A DNA stretch of 64,000 nucleotides, from positions 40,517 through 104,516 of the forward strand of contig CACNIG010000006.1 in NCBI GenBank assembly GCA_902620455.1, in the 5' to 3' direction. Shown piece by piece: positions 17,632 through 27,179 of this stretch (the first letter of the stretch is position 1; every line of letters begins with the position of its first letter). This DNA comes from an uncultured Bacteroidota bacterium (lineage in GTDB: Bacteria > Bacteroidota > Bacteroidia > Flavobacteriales > Flavobacteriaceae). Made by a program: the position numbers and the translations under genes. The notes under the pieces are model-generated. The model searched no databases. It was given only the letters and a program-made list of their open reading frames with translations, and had not been told where the DNA came from.

Positions 17632-18750
17632 AATTCTTTTAAATAAAGACCTAACAAAAGTCTTAATATCAACCGAGAGAAATATAGAAAGCTCTTCTAG
17701 AACTGATGTTTTTTCATCTAAAAATTTAAATATTTTTATTGGATCGTTATTTTTAAATAGGTCAGAAAAAACTTTAGATCCTTTACCCTTTGAAGCAATT
17801 AAAACATCCAAAAATAAAAGGTCATAATACCAAAATCTATTTTTAAATCTAATTTTTGATAAAGGTTTCTTTTGTTTCAAGGACGAAACTATAATATCGA
17901 TTTTTTTTATTGAATTTTTAATGGTGTAACCTGTGCTTGGTTTAGACCATCCACCAGCAGTTCCAATTTGAAAATAATTATCCGTATTATTCTCAAAGAA
18001 AGGGTAACATGTCATGGGGATCATACCCTTTTCTTTATCTTTAACGGAATAATTTATAATATTATTTTTTTTAAGATAACTTTTAATTTCTTTTTCATAT
18101 TCATTATCACTTATTAACTCTTTTGAGAATAGAGTATATTCAACCAAGGCTTTGTTTTTTGAAAATGGTAATATGTACATAAATCTAATTTCATCTTTTT
18201 GATCAACACTAAAATCCATAAAAGTTATTTTGTTGTCATCAAAACTCTTGCTTTTAGTCTCAATAGTCCATCCGATAAAATGTTGTTTTAACAAGGGATA
18301 TTTTTTGAAATCAACTTCATTATAAATACTTGAAAAAATAATTGAAGAACTAAATTCACCATCATCCGTTTTAACTATTCTATTTTTTTCATCAATTTCA
18401 TTAATATTAGAATTTAAATATTTAAAATTTGAAGCTTTTAAAATTTTGTTTCTAATGTGTAAATAAAATTGATCTGATTTTATCATTTTATACTTATATG
18501 GTTTAAGTAAAAATGTATTGTAAGAACTTGAATCTTTAAACTCTGCGAACTCCCACTCTTTAAAAACCATATCATCAAGTACAGATTCTTTATCATTCCA
18601 AAAACCAAATGTTTTGTCATTTAAAGTTTTACTATCTCTTTCAATAATTAGTATTTTTTTATCATTGAAGAATTCATCTTTAATAAATGCATTTGAAAGT
18701 AATAAACCTGACGCACCACCACCACAAATTATATAGTCATATTTCTCCAA
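17614..18750 (-). CDS. crtY: lycopene cyclase (CrtY type)
   Basis: A 378-residue flavoprotein expected to cyclise lycopene ends to beta-carotene. The N terminus YDYIICGGGASGLLLSNAF is an FAD-binding Rossmann strand, and IGTAGGWSKPSTGYTI is the signature of the CrtY/CrtL family. The start is TTG: an in-frame TAA lies five codons upstream and no ATG falls between, while the Rossmann strand begins at once. It is convergent with the prenyl synthase gene. No other carotenoid gene is visible in the window. Confidence 0.88.
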   Translation of the reverse strand: MEKYDYIICGGGASGLLLSNAFIKDEFFNDKKILIIERDSKTLNDKTFGFWNDKESVLDDMVFKEWEFAEFKDSSSYNTFLLKPYKYKMIKSDQFYLHIRNKILKASNFKYLNSNINEIDEKNRIVKTDDGEFSSSIIFSSIYNEVDFKKYPLLKQHFIGWTIETKSKSFDDNKITFMDFSVDQKDEIRFMYILPFSKNKALVEYTLFSKELISDNEYEKEIKSYLKKNNIINYSVKDKEKGMIPMTCYPFFENNTDNYFQIGTAGGWSKPSTGYTIKNSIKKIDIIVSSLKQKKPLSKIRFKNRFWYYDLLFLDVLIASKGKGSKVFSDLFKNNDPIKIFKFLDEKTSVLEELSIFLSVDIKTFVRSLFKRISNLSI

Positions 18751-18765
18751 GCTGTTTAAATTTTA

Positions 18766-18773
18766 TAGTTTTG
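18766..18773 (+). promoter_or_regulatory. promoter -7 element of the ZIP transporter gene
   Basis: Reads TAGTTTTG, an exact TAnnTTTG match followed by C, 26 bases ahead of the ZIP ATG, in the short divergent gap with crtY. Confidence 0.6.
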
Positions 18774-18798
18774 CAGAATTGATTTCTAATATACAAAG

Positions 18799-19614
18799 AT
18801 GGACCAAATAATTGAATACTTTTCAAGTTTAAACCCTGTTGTTGGAGCTTTATATGCGACACTTTTTACCTGGGGAGTTACTGCGCTAGGAGCTTCAACT
18901 GTTTTCTTATTTAAGACAATGAGTAGGATGGCTTTAGATGGTATGCTTGGATTTACTGGAGGCGTTATGGTTGCAGCTAGCTTCTGGAGCCTATTATTTC
19001 CTGCTATTGAAATGAGTGCTGGTGATGGTTTTATTAAAGTTATGCCTGCAGCTATTGGTTTTGGATTAGGTGCATTATTTATATTTGGAGTTGATAAGGT
19101 TCTTCCTCATATTCATATAAATTTTAAAGAACCAGAAGGGATAAAGACTCCATGGAGGCGAACAACTCTTCTTACACTTGCAGTTACTCTTCACAATATT
19201 CCTGAGGGTCTTGCAGTAGGAGTATTATTTGGTGGAGTAGCAGCTGGTATTCCTGAAGCATCAATTGCAGGAGCTGTTGTATTAGCGTTTGGTATTGGTC
19301 TTCAGAATTTTCCAGAGGGCATTGCCGTTGCAATGCCACTTAGAAGGTCAGGATTAAGTAAACGAAAAAGTTTTTGGTATGGGCAACTATCTGCAATCGT
19401 TGAACCAGTTGCTGGAGTTATAGGCGCACTTGCTGTTACATTCTTTACACCTATACTTCCATATGCCCTAGCATTTGCTGCAGGTGCAATGATATTTGTT
19501 GTAGTAGAAGAGGTAATCCCAGAGACTCAATTAGATAAATATACTGATATTGCTACTCTTGGTTTTATAGGCGGCTTTATAATAATGATGACACTTGACG
19601 TAGCTCTTGGTTAA
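18799..19614 (+). CDS. ZIP-family metal (zinc) transporter
   Basis: A 271-residue inner-membrane carrier with about eight helices, importing divalent metals such as zinc or iron. The binuclear metal site is recognisable in TM4 (HNIPEGLAVGV) and TM5 (QNFPEGIAVAMPL), with VVEEVIPE in a later helix. It resembles the ZupT/GufA branch. The loop between TM3 and TM4 is short and has the HIHINF segment. Metal specificity is not certain. The end overlaps convergent thiL by 4 bases. Confidence 0.92.
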   Translation: MDQIIEYFSSLNPVVGALYATLFTWGVTALGASTVFLFKTMSRMALDGMLGFTGGVMVAASFWSLLFPAIEMSAGDGFIKVMPAAIGFGLGALFIFGVDKVLPHIHINFKEPEGIKTPWRRTTLLTLAVTLHNIPEGLAVGVLFGGVAAGIPEASIAGAVVLAFGIGLQNFPEGIAVAMPLRRSGLSKRKSFWYGQLSAIVEPVAGVIGALAVTFFTPILPYALAFAAGAMIFVVVEEVIPETQLDKYTDIATLGFIGGFIIMMTLDVALG

Positions 19615-20663
19615 TTATTGACACTAAAAGAATCCCAACCAGAACTATTAATATTAATTTTCTGACCTAAACTAGTAATCATACAATTATCGTTCTTTTT
19701 ATTTATACAAGTCCCAATAACTGATAGGTAGTTAGATTGTTGAATTTTTTTTAGATTTTTTTTTGAAGTAGTAAATAAAAGCTCATAATCTTCACCTCCG
19801 TTTAGAGATGCTATAGAGGTGTCAATTTTAAATTCTTCACATATGGTTTTTGTATTATCAGATATTGGAATTTGATCCTCAACTATATGAAATGATAATC
19901 CTGAAGCCGAAGATAAATGATTAATTTCTGTTGATAGGCCATCACTAATATCTATCATTGAAGTTGGAATAATTTTTAACTCTTCTAGATAATTAATAAC
20001 ATCTAATCTAGCCTCAGGCTTTAATTGTCTTTGTATACAGTATGTATATCGACTAAGATCAGGTTGAGAATTTGGGTTAACTTCAAAAACATTCTTCTCT
20101 CTTTCTAAAACTTGAAGACCCATGTAAGCTGCACCTAAGTCACCTGATACTACTAATAAATCATCAACTTTAGCACCACCTCTTTCAATAATTTTTCTAG
20201 TTGTTGTATTACCTATACATGTGACCGAAATCATTAAACCTTTATTTGAAGATGTAGTGTCTCCTCCTATTAAATCAATATTATAATTTTTACAAGCCAA
20301 ATTAATTCCTTCATATAATTCTTCAAGAGCATTTATCTTAAATCTATTTGAAACTGCAATTGATACCAAAATATGTGAAGGTTTTACGTTCATTGATATA
20401 ATATCTGAAATATTAACAATAACGCTTTTATAACCTAGATGTTTAAGAGGCATGTAGGATAAGTCAAAGTGTACACCTTCTACTAATATATCTTGTGAGA
20501 TTGTAACATTGGTTTTATCAAACTTTAATAATGCAGCATCATCCCCAATATCAATAATTGTTGATTTATTAGTATTCCTGAAAGACTTAGTAATCTTTTT
20601 TATTAGTTCAACTTCACTAATTTTAGAAAGATCATTTTCCTCTTGATTATTTTTATCATCCAT
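19611..20663 (-). CDS. thiL: thiamine-monophosphate kinase
   Basis: Phosphorylates thiamine monophosphate to the active diphosphate cofactor. The 350-residue protein shows the AIR-synthase-like fold: IDIGDDAALL near the N terminus, VEGVHFDLSYMP, LIGGDTTSS, MIDISDGLSTEI and LNGGEDYELLFT. All are conserved ThiL segments. The first 25 residues are polar and low in conservation. A TAnnTTTG sequence (minus strand, 20668-20675) sits only 5 bases before the ATG, so it is chance or the message is leaderless. Confidence 0.95.
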   Translation of the reverse strand: MDDKNNQEENDLSKISEVELIKKITKSFRNTNKSTIIDIGDDAALLKFDKTNVTISQDILVEGVHFDLSYMPLKHLGYKSVIVNISDIISMNVKPSHILVSIAVSNRFKINALEELYEGINLACKNYNIDLIGGDTTSSNKGLMISVTCIGNTTTRKIIERGGAKVDDLLVVSGDLGAAYMGLQVLEREKNVFEVNPNSQPDLSRYTYCIQRQLKPEARLDVINYLEELKIIPTSMIDISDGLSTEINHLSSASGLSFHIVEDQIPISDNTKTICEEFKIDTSIASLNGGEDYELLFTTSKKNLKKIQQSNYLSVIGTCINKKNDNCMITSLGQKININSSGWDSFSVNN

Positions 20664-20767
20664 TTTTCAAATTTAAGCTAAATGATCTGTTAAAGATGGC
20701 TATAATTTCTAAGATAATTATAGATTTATTAACACTTAAAAATATTTAATAAACCTTGATTAAATTG

Positions 20768-20775
20768 TATATTTG
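20768..20775 (+). promoter_or_regulatory. promoter -7 element of the suf operon
   Basis: Reads TATATTTG followed by CG, an exact TAnnTTTG match, 21 bases ahead of sufB. The gap upstream of sufB is about 130 bases and is the only sizeable non-coding stretch ahead of the whole operon. No IscR-type or Fur-type operator was recognised by eye. Confidence 0.7.
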
Positions 20776-20795
20776 CGAATGTTTAAAGGTTATTT

Positions 20796-22241
20796 ATGGC
20801 TTACACTGAAGAAGAATTAAAGAAACAACTTGAAACTAAAGAATACGAGTATGGTTTTTACACAGATATAGACTCTGAAACCTTTCCTGTGGGACTCAGT
20901 GAAGAAATTGTTGTTGCTATTTCAAAGAAAAAGAATGAACCAAAATGGATGACAGAATGGAGACTGGATGCATTTAATATATGGAAAGGTATGAAAAAAC
21001 CTTCTTGGTCGAACCTCAAATATAAAGAGCCTGATTATCAAGGAATCTCTTATTATTCCGCTCCTAAGAAAAAGCCAGATCTCAAGTCTTTAGACGAAGT
21101 CGACCCAGAGCTTCTCAAAACATTTAACAAGCTAGGGATATCAATTGACGAACAAAAAAGATTAAGTGGAGTTGCAATGGATGTTGTTGTTGATTCTGTC
21201 TCAGTTGCTACTTCTTTTAAAGATACATTAGAAGAAAAAGGGATTATTTTTTGCTCAATTTCAGATGCTATAAAGAACCATCCTAAGCTTGTAAGAAAGT
21301 ACATTGGTACTGTTATTCCCAAAAGAGATAATTATTTCGCAGCACTTAACTCTGCTGTTTTTTCCGATGGATCATTCTGTTACATACCAAAAGGAGTTAA
21401 GTGTCCAATGGAATTATCTACTTATTTTAGAATTAATCAAGCTGGAACGGGACAATTTGAAAGAACTTTGTTAATCGCAGATGAATCAAGTTATGTTAGT
21501 TACCTTGAGGGATGCACAGCCCCTTCTAGAGATGAAAATCAACTACATGCTGCAGTTGTAGAATTAATTGCGTTAGATGATGCCGAAATAAAGTATTCAA
21601 CTGTTCAAAATTGGTTTCCCGGTGATAAAGATGGAAACGGTGGAGTATTTAATTTTGTTACGAAAAGAGGAATTTGTCATGATAGATCAAAAATTTCTTG
21701 GACTCAGGTAGAGACTGGCTCAGCTGTTACTTGGAAATACCCTTCATGTGTTCTTAAAGGAAATGATTCGATTGGTGAATTTTATTCTATTGCTGTTACA
21801 AATAATTTTCAACAGGCTGATACTGGAACTAAAATGATACACATTGGCAAGAACACAAAAAGCACAATTATTTCAAAAGGAGTTTCAGCAGGAAAGTCTC
21901 AAAATAGTTACAGGGGACTAGTAAAAATTTCACCTATGGCAGAAAATGCTAGAAACTTTTCTCAATGTGATTCACTTTTGATGGGAAACGATTGTGGTGC
22001 TCATACATTCCCATATATTGAAGCTCAAAATAAATCGGCGCAGATTGAGCATGAAGCCTCTACTAGTAAAATTGGTGAGGATCAAATTTTTTACTGTAAT
22101 CAAAGAGGTATTGACACAGAGAAGGCTATTGCACTAATTGTTAATGGATTTAGCAAAGAAGTTCTAAACAAGCTTCCGATGGAGTTTGCTGTTGAGGCTC
22201 AGAAATTATTAGAAATATCATTAGAAGGGTCTGTTGGTTAA
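20796..22241 (+). CDS. sufB: Fe-S cluster scaffold subunit SufB
   Basis: Core of the SufBC2D scaffold on which Fe-S clusters are assembled in the cytoplasm. The 481-residue protein has the strongly conserved SufB segments [22 protein letters not shown] core, [28 protein letters not shown] and the C-terminal region [17 protein letters not shown], with the cysteine implicated in cluster handling. It opens the sufBCDSE operon, followed after 9 bases by sufC. Confidence 0.98.
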   Translation: MAYTEEELKKQLETKEYEYGFYTDIDSETFPVGLSEEIVVAISKKKNEPKWMTEWRLDAFNIWKGMKKPSWSNLKYKEPDYQGISYYSAPKKKPDLKSLDEVDPELLKTFNKLGISIDEQKRLSGVAMDVVVDSVSVATSFKDTLEEKGIIFCSISDAIKNHPKLVRKYIGTVIPKRDNYFAALNSAVFSDGSFCYIPKGVKCPMELSTYFRINQAGTGQFERTLLIADESSYVSYLEGCTAPSRDENQLHAAVVELIALDDAEIKYSTVQNWFPGDKDGNGGVFNFVTKRGICHDRSKISWTQVETGSAVTWKYPSCVLKGNDSIGEFYSIAVTNNFQQADTGTKMIHIGKNTKSTIISKGVSAGKSQNSYRGLVKISPMAENARNFSQCDSLLMGNDCGAHTFPYIEAQNKSAQIEHEASTSKIGEDQIFYCNQRGIDTEKAIALIVNGFSKEVLNKLPMEFAVEAQKLLEISLEGSVG

Positions 22242-22250
22242 AAAAAATAT

Positions 22251-22997
22251 ATGTTAGAAATAGATAATTTACATTGTAAGATAGACGGAAAGTCAATTCT
22301 AAAAGGAGTAAATTTAAAAATTAAGAAAGGTGAGATTCATGCCATCATGGGTCCTAATGGTTCTGGTAAAAGCACCCTAGCAAATGTAATTTCTGGGCAT
22401 GAAGATTATGAGGTTACAAAAGGGTCAATTTATTTTGATAACAAAGAAATAAATGATCTTGGTGTTGATGAAAGAGCTCATGAAGGTATCTTCATGTCAT
22501 TTCAATATCCAGTTGAAATTCCTGGTGTTACAGTAACAAACTTCATTAAGACTGCAATCAATGAAACTAGAAAATCGCAAGGACTTGAAGATATGTCATC
22601 TAGTCAAATGTTAAAAAAGATTAGAGAGAAAGCAAACTTACTTGATATGGATTCAAATTTTTTATCTAGGTCATTAAATGAAGGCTTTTCTGGTGGAGAG
22701 AAAAAAAGAAATGAAATCTTTCAAATGGCAATGATGGAGCCCAAATTGGCAGTTCTTGATGAGACTGATTCTGGACTAGATATTGATGCCTTAAAAATAG
22801 TTGCCAATGGTGTTGTAAAGTGTAGTAATGATGATAACTCTGTCCTTGTAATTACGCATTATCAAAGACTTTTAGATTATATAGTTCCAGATAAAGTACA
22901 TGTTATCATGGATGGTAAAGTAGTTAAAACAGGGAATAAAGATCTTGCAAAAAAAATTGAAGTTGTTGGATATGATTGGTTGAAAAAGGGTAATTAA
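22251..22997 (+). CDS. sufC: Fe-S assembly ATPase SufC
   Basis: ABC-type ATPase of the SUF scaffold, 248 residues. Walker A is GPNGSGKSTL, the ABC signature is FSGGEKKRNEI (the SufC variant), and Walker B is LAVLDETDSGLD, with the switch His in ITHYQRLL. Cytoplasmic, without membrane segments. Two bases separate its stop from sufD. Confidence 0.98.
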   Translation: MLEIDNLHCKIDGKSILKGVNLKIKKGEIHAIMGPNGSGKSTLANVISGHEDYEVTKGSIYFDNKEINDLGVDERAHEGIFMSFQYPVEIPGVTVTNFIKTAINETRKSQGLEDMSSSQMLKKIREKANLLDMDSNFLSRSLNEGFSGGEKKRNEIFQMAMMEPKLAVLDETDSGLDIDALKIVANGVVKCSNDDNSVLVITHYQRLLDYIVPDKVHVIMDGKVVKTGNKDLAKKIEVVGYDWLKKGN

Positions 22998-22999
22998 AT

Positions 23000-24316
23000 A
23001 TGAGCTTTCAAGATAAATTATTGGATTCTTTTATTGCTTTTGAACAAGTAATCGATCTTGATAACCCTGTACACACTGTTAGAAAAAACGCCCTAAAAAG
23101 ATTCGAGAGTAATGGCTTCCCAACAAAAAAAGATGAACTGTGGAAGTATACTTCTCTTAATTCAATAATACAAAAAGACTATAGCTTATCTGTCAAAAGC
23201 AATCCAAATGTTGGACTAAAGGATATAGAAAAATATTCAATCAATGATATTGATTCATATAAAATAGTTTTTGTTGATGGTGTTTTCAATCCATTCTTGT
23301 CAAATACAACGCATGATGGCGTGGATATATGCGTATTGTCTGCTGCTTTGTCAAAAACAAAGTATAAAAAAACAATCACTAAATACTTTAATAAAATAGT
23401 TCCAGACGACCAGAGTTTAGCTTCATTAAATACCTCATATACTAAGGAAGGAGCTTACATCCATATACCAAAATCTGTTTTGCCGGAGGATCCTGTTCAG
23501 ATATTACATTTCTCTTCAGGTAAGAATAAACCTTTGTGGCTTCAGCCAAGAAATATAATAATTGTTGAAGAAAATGCTAGAGTTGAAATAATAGAAAGAC
23601 ATCAAAGCTTGAGATCACATGATGGTGCCACTAATTCACTAACTGAGATATATGCTGAGAAGAATTCATTTATTGATTATTATAAAATTCAAAATGACAT
23701 AGAAACATCTAATTTAATTGACAATACATTTATTGATCAGCAGAGGGATAGTAATGTTAGGGTACACACTTTTTCCTTTGGTGGAAAATTAACAAGAAAC
23801 AATTTAAATTTCTATCATAAAGGCGAGAATATCCAATCAACATTAAAAGGCCTTACAATGCTTGAAGGAGGTCAGCATGTAGATCATAATACACTTGTGA
23901 ACCATGCTCAACCAAATTGTGAAAGCCATCAAGATTATAAGGGAATTTTTTCTGAAAGATCTGTTGGTGTTTTTAATGGAAAAATACTTGTTGACCAAAT
24001 TGCACAAAAAACAAATGCATTTCAGCAAAACAATAATATTTTAATTGACAATAAAGCTAAGGTTAACTCAAAACCACAATTAGAAATATTTGCTGATGAT
24101 GTTAAATGTTCTCATGGCTGTACAATTGGCCAGCTTGATAAAGAAGCACTTTTTTATCTTAAATCTAGAGGTATTCCAGAGAAAGAAGCAGTTGCTTTAC
24201 TTACATATGGTTTTGCAAATAGTATCCTTAAAAGTGTAAATATTCCTAGTCTTAAGAAAAGAATTAACTCACTAATCTCAAAAAAGCTAGGTGTTGACTT
24301 AGGCTTTGATTTATAA
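23000..24316 (+). CDS. sufD: Fe-S assembly protein SufD
   Basis: Paralogue of SufB that pairs with it in SufBC2D. The 438-residue protein has an N-terminal helical part (about 1-110), then the right-handed beta-helix core typical of SufB/D with LLEGGQH-type and NCESHQDYKGIF segments, and the C-terminal CSHGCTIGQLDKEALFYLKSRG signature. Its stop is immediately followed by the sufS ATG. Confidence 0.96.
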   Translation: MSFQDKLLDSFIAFEQVIDLDNPVHTVRKNALKRFESNGFPTKKDELWKYTSLNSIIQKDYSLSVKSNPNVGLKDIEKYSINDIDSYKIVFVDGVFNPFLSNTTHDGVDICVLSAALSKTKYKKTITKYFNKIVPDDQSLASLNTSYTKEGAYIHIPKSVLPEDPVQILHFSSGKNKPLWLQPRNIIIVEENARVEIIERHQSLRSHDGATNSLTEIYAEKNSFIDYYKIQNDIETSNLIDNTFIDQQRDSNVRVHTFSFGGKLTRNNLNFYHKGENIQSTLKGLTMLEGGQHVDHNTLVNHAQPNCESHQDYKGIFSERSVGVFNGKILVDQIAQKTNAFQQNNNILIDNKAKVNSKPQLEIFADDVKCSHGCTIGQLDKEALFYLKSRGIPEKEAVALLTYGFANSILKSVNIPSLKKRINSLISKKLGVDLGFDL

Positions 24317-25531
24317 ATGTTGGATGTATATAAAATAAGGAAAGACTTTCCAATACTTGGTAAAAAGGTCAATAATACTGACCTGATTTACTTTGATAAT
24401 GCTGCTACATCTCAAACTCCAAATCAGGTTATTGATGTAATTTCAAGTTATTACAAAGAAAATAATTCTAATATTCACAGAGGTTTACACTCTCTTAGTG
24501 CAGATGCTACAAATAAATATGAAAATTCCAGGTCAATAATAAAAAATCATTTTGGAGCTGCTCATGAACATGAAATAATTTTCACCTCAGGAACTACACA
24601 TGGTATTAATATTATTTCTTCAGGTCTAGAAAAATTCATTTCTTCAAAAGATGAATTAATTGTTTCAGAGATGGAGCATCATTCAAATATTGTCCCTTGG
24701 CAAATGTTATGTGAAAAAACAGGATCAAAATTAAAAGTAATACCAATTAATGATGATGGCACTCTTGATATGAATGAATATAAGTCATTACTTACCAATC
24801 AAGTAAAATTTGTCTTTATTAATCATGTATCAAATACCCTTGGTATTGTGAATCCAATAAAAGAAATTATTGATCTCGCTCACAAGAATAAAAGTAAAGT
24901 TTTAATTGACGGTGCTCAAGGTGCTGCCCATTTTAAAATTAATCTGCAGGAATTAGATGTAGATTACTATGTTGCGTCAGCACACAAATTATGTGGTCCA
25001 ACTGGAGTTGGATTTTTGTATGGAAAATCAGAATTATTAAACTCATTACCGCCTTATCAAGGAGGGGGTGAGATGATATCCACAGTTACTTTTAATAAAA
25101 CTGAATATGCAGACCTTCCTCACAAATTTGAAGCTGGAACTCCAAACATTGCTGGAGTTATTGGTTTTGGTGCAGCTATTGACTATATGAACTCAATTGG
25201 CTTTGACAACATAGAAGCGTATGAAAAAGAACTATTAGATTATGCTACTGAAAATCTTAAAAAAATTGATAATATAAAAATATACGGAGATACAGATCAT
25301 AAAATATCTGTTATTTCTTTTAATATTGGCAATCACCATCCATCAGACATTGGTTCTATTCTTGACCAATATGGAATTGCTGTAAGAACTGGACAGCATT
25401 GTACCCAACCAATAATGGATCATTTTAATATTCCTGGAACTGTCAGGGCCTCTTTTTCTTTTTATAATACAAAAAGTGAAATTGATTTATTTATTGATGC
25501 AATTGAAAAGGCATCAAAAATGTTGGGATAA
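24317..25531 (+). CDS. sufS: cysteine desulfurase SufS
   Basis: PLP enzyme that removes sulfur from cysteine and hands it to SufE. The 404-residue protein has the PLP-binding lysine in SAHKLCGPTGVG, the HHSN strand (MEHHSNIVPWQ), and the persulfide-carrying cysteine in RTGQHCTQP, the group II (SufS/CsdA) form. The start directly follows the sufD stop. Downstream sufE begins 16 bases after the stop. Confidence 0.97.
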   Translation: MLDVYKIRKDFPILGKKVNNTDLIYFDNAATSQTPNQVIDVISSYYKENNSNIHRGLHSLSADATNKYENSRSIIKNHFGAAHEHEIIFTSGTTHGINIISSGLEKFISSKDELIVSEMEHHSNIVPWQMLCEKTGSKLKVIPINDDGTLDMNEYKSLLTNQVKFVFINHVSNTLGIVNPIKEIIDLAHKNKSKVLIDGAQGAAHFKINLQELDVDYYVASAHKLCGPTGVGFLYGKSELLNSLPPYQGGGEMISTVTFNKTEYADLPHKFEAGTPNIAGVIGFGAAIDYMNSIGFDNIEAYEKELLDYATENLKKIDNIKIYGDTDHKISVISFNIGNHHPSDIGSILDQYGIAVRTGQHCTQPIMDHFNIPGTVRASFSFYNTKSEIDLFIDAIEKASKMLG

Positions 25532-25547
25532 TTGCTTAATTTTAACT

Positions 25548-25970
25548 GTGCAGAGCATTCAACAAATACAGGATCAAATTATTGATGAGTTCAATTTTTT
25601 TCAAGATTGGTCAGAAAAATATCAGTACCTGATTGATCTTGGCAAGAATCTCCCTGAATTTAAAGATAGTAACAGAATTGACTCAAATCTTATAAAAGGT
25701 TGTCAGAGTAAAGTATGGCTTAACTCATCTTTTGATAATAACCTAGTTGTATTTGAGGCAGATAGTGATGCAATAATTTCTAAGGGGATTATATCTCTTT
25801 TAATCAGGGTTTTCTCAGGTCATAAACCTGAAGAAATTATTTCAGCTAATATAGATTTTATAGATAAAATAGGTTTAAATAACCACCTATCACAGACTAG
25901 GGCTAATGGACTCTTATCAATGATAAAACAAATTAAAATATATGCTCTAGCATATCAAGCAAAAAAGTAA
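25548..25970 (+). CDS. sufE: sulfur acceptor protein SufE
   Basis: Accepts persulfide sulfur from SufS and stimulates it. The acceptor cysteine lies in LIKGCQSKVW. I start the gene at a GTG (SIQQIQDQIIDEF follows), giving 140 residues, the usual SufE length. The open frame extends back to 25476, but that part overlaps sufS in another frame, has no SufE similarity, and no ATG lies between. The next gene follows after one base. Confidence 0.93.
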   Translation: MQSIQQIQDQIIDEFNFFQDWSEKYQYLIDLGKNLPEFKDSNRIDSNLIKGCQSKVWLNSSFDNNLVVFEADSDAIISKGIISLLIRVFSGHKPEEIISANIDFIDKIGLNNHLSQTRANGLLSMIKQIKIYALAYQAKK

Positions 25971-25971
25971 A

Positions 25972-26292
25972 ATGACAAAAATAAATACAAAAGATTTAGG
26001 TGAAAAAATTGTTAAAGAATTAAAATCAATATTCGATCCTGAAATACCTGTAGATATATATGAGTTAGGACTAATTTATGATGTATTTGTAAATGAAGAT
26101 AATGAAGTTAAAATTTTAATGACCCTTACTTCACCAAACTGTCCAGTTGCTGAATCTCTTCCACAAGAAGTTGAAGAGAAAATCAGATCAATTGACGAAG
26201 TCAAAACAGCAGAAGTTGAAATTACTTTTGATCCACCTTGGACAAAAGATCTTATGAGTGAAGAAGCAAAACTTGAATTAGGATTTTTGTAA
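25972..26292 (+). CDS. DUF59 / MIP18-family Fe-S assembly protein
   Basis: A 106-residue cytoplasmic protein with the DUF59 signature FDPEIPVDIYELGLIYDV and TSPNCPVAESLP, the latter bearing the conserved Cys. Family members (SufT, PaaD and eukaryotic MIP18) assist Fe-S cluster maturation. Its place at the end of the sufBCDSE run, one base after sufE, supports that role here. It could be called SufT-like, but it lacks the N-terminal extension seen in some SufT proteins. Confidence 0.92.
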   Translation: MTKINTKDLGEKIVKELKSIFDPEIPVDIYELGLIYDVFVNEDNEVKILMTLTSPNCPVAESLPQEVEEKIRSIDEVKTAEVEITFDPPWTKDLMSEEAKLELGFL

Positions 26293-26299
26293 TTATTTC

Positions 26300-27178
26300 A
26301 TGAAACAAAATTTTCTTTTAATCTTTTTAATAATTTCTTTAAATAGCTTTTCTCAAGATGAAGCTAAAAAAGATACTCTTTGGACAACCAGAGGTAATGT
26401 TGCAATTTTGTTAAACCAAACTGGATTTAGTGATTGGGTAGGAGGAGGAACTAATAACTTTTCAGGTACTATAAAATTTGACTATGAGTGGGAATATGAA
26501 GATAAAGGATGGAATTGGTTGACTAACTTTGAGTCTGCATATGGATTAGCTAAATATAAAAATGCTCCGTTTGCCAGAAAAATTGATGATAGAATTTTAC
26601 TTCAATCTATTATTGGTAAAGAATTTACCAAAAATTTATCTTTTTCAGCATTTTTTAACTTCACTTCCCAAATTGGAAATGGATATAAATACAGTAAGGA
26701 TTCAGATAATAATGAGATACGTGAACTAACAACTCGAATTTTATCCCCAGCATACTTCCAATTGGGTTCGGGCTTTCTTTGGAAAAAAGATGAAAAATTA
26801 TGGATAAACTATTCCCCAATTGCTTCAAGATTAATTTTAGTCAGCAAAAAATTTACTCAGGATTTAAAAAGTGGTGATTCTTATTTTGGTGTTTTACCCA
26901 ATAAAACATCTAGATATGAATTAGGTGCAAATTTAACTTTTCACTCCGAGGGAAACTTACTTGAAAATGTAAAATATAAACAGGATTTAAAGTTATTCTC
27001 TAATTATCTAGAAGATGCTTCAAATGTAGACCTAGATTATCTAGCACAAATTGATGTCGATGTTAATCCTTTGCTATCAACTCAACTAATTTTTCAGTTA
27101 ATTTATGATGATAATGCTATTTCAAGACTTCAGGTAAGAGAAGTTTTTGGTATTGGAGTTCAACTTAAATTAGATTAG
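26300..27178 (+). CDS. DUF3078 family exported protein
   Basis: A 292-residue protein with a signal peptide (LLIFLIISLNSFSQ, cleavage after about residue 19). The rest alternates amphipathic beta strands with many aromatic residues (WVGGGTNNFSGTIKFDYEWEY and similar), consistent with an outer-membrane barrel or porin-like fold, as proposed for DUF3078. Function is unknown. It follows the SUF genes after 7 bases and may share their transcript, but no link to Fe-S assembly is evident. Confidence 0.85.
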   Translation: MKQNFLLIFLIISLNSFSQDEAKKDTLWTTRGNVAILLNQTGFSDWVGGGTNNFSGTIKFDYEWEYEDKGWNWLTNFESAYGLAKYKNAPFARKIDDRILLQSIIGKEFTKNLSFSAFFNFTSQIGNGYKYSKDSDNNEIRELTTRILSPAYFQLGSGFLWKKDEKLWINYSPIASRLILVSKKFTQDLKSGDSYFGVLPNKTSRYELGANLTFHSEGNLLENVKYKQDLKLFSNYLEDASNVDLDYLAQIDVDVNPLLSTQLIFQLIYDDNAISRLQVREVFGIGVQLKLD

Positions 27179-27179
27179 T

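Noticed and set aside
25476..25547. N-terminal extension of sufE, or a sufS-sufE frameshift
   Set aside because: sufS is complete with its own stop, and the extension has no SufE similarity.
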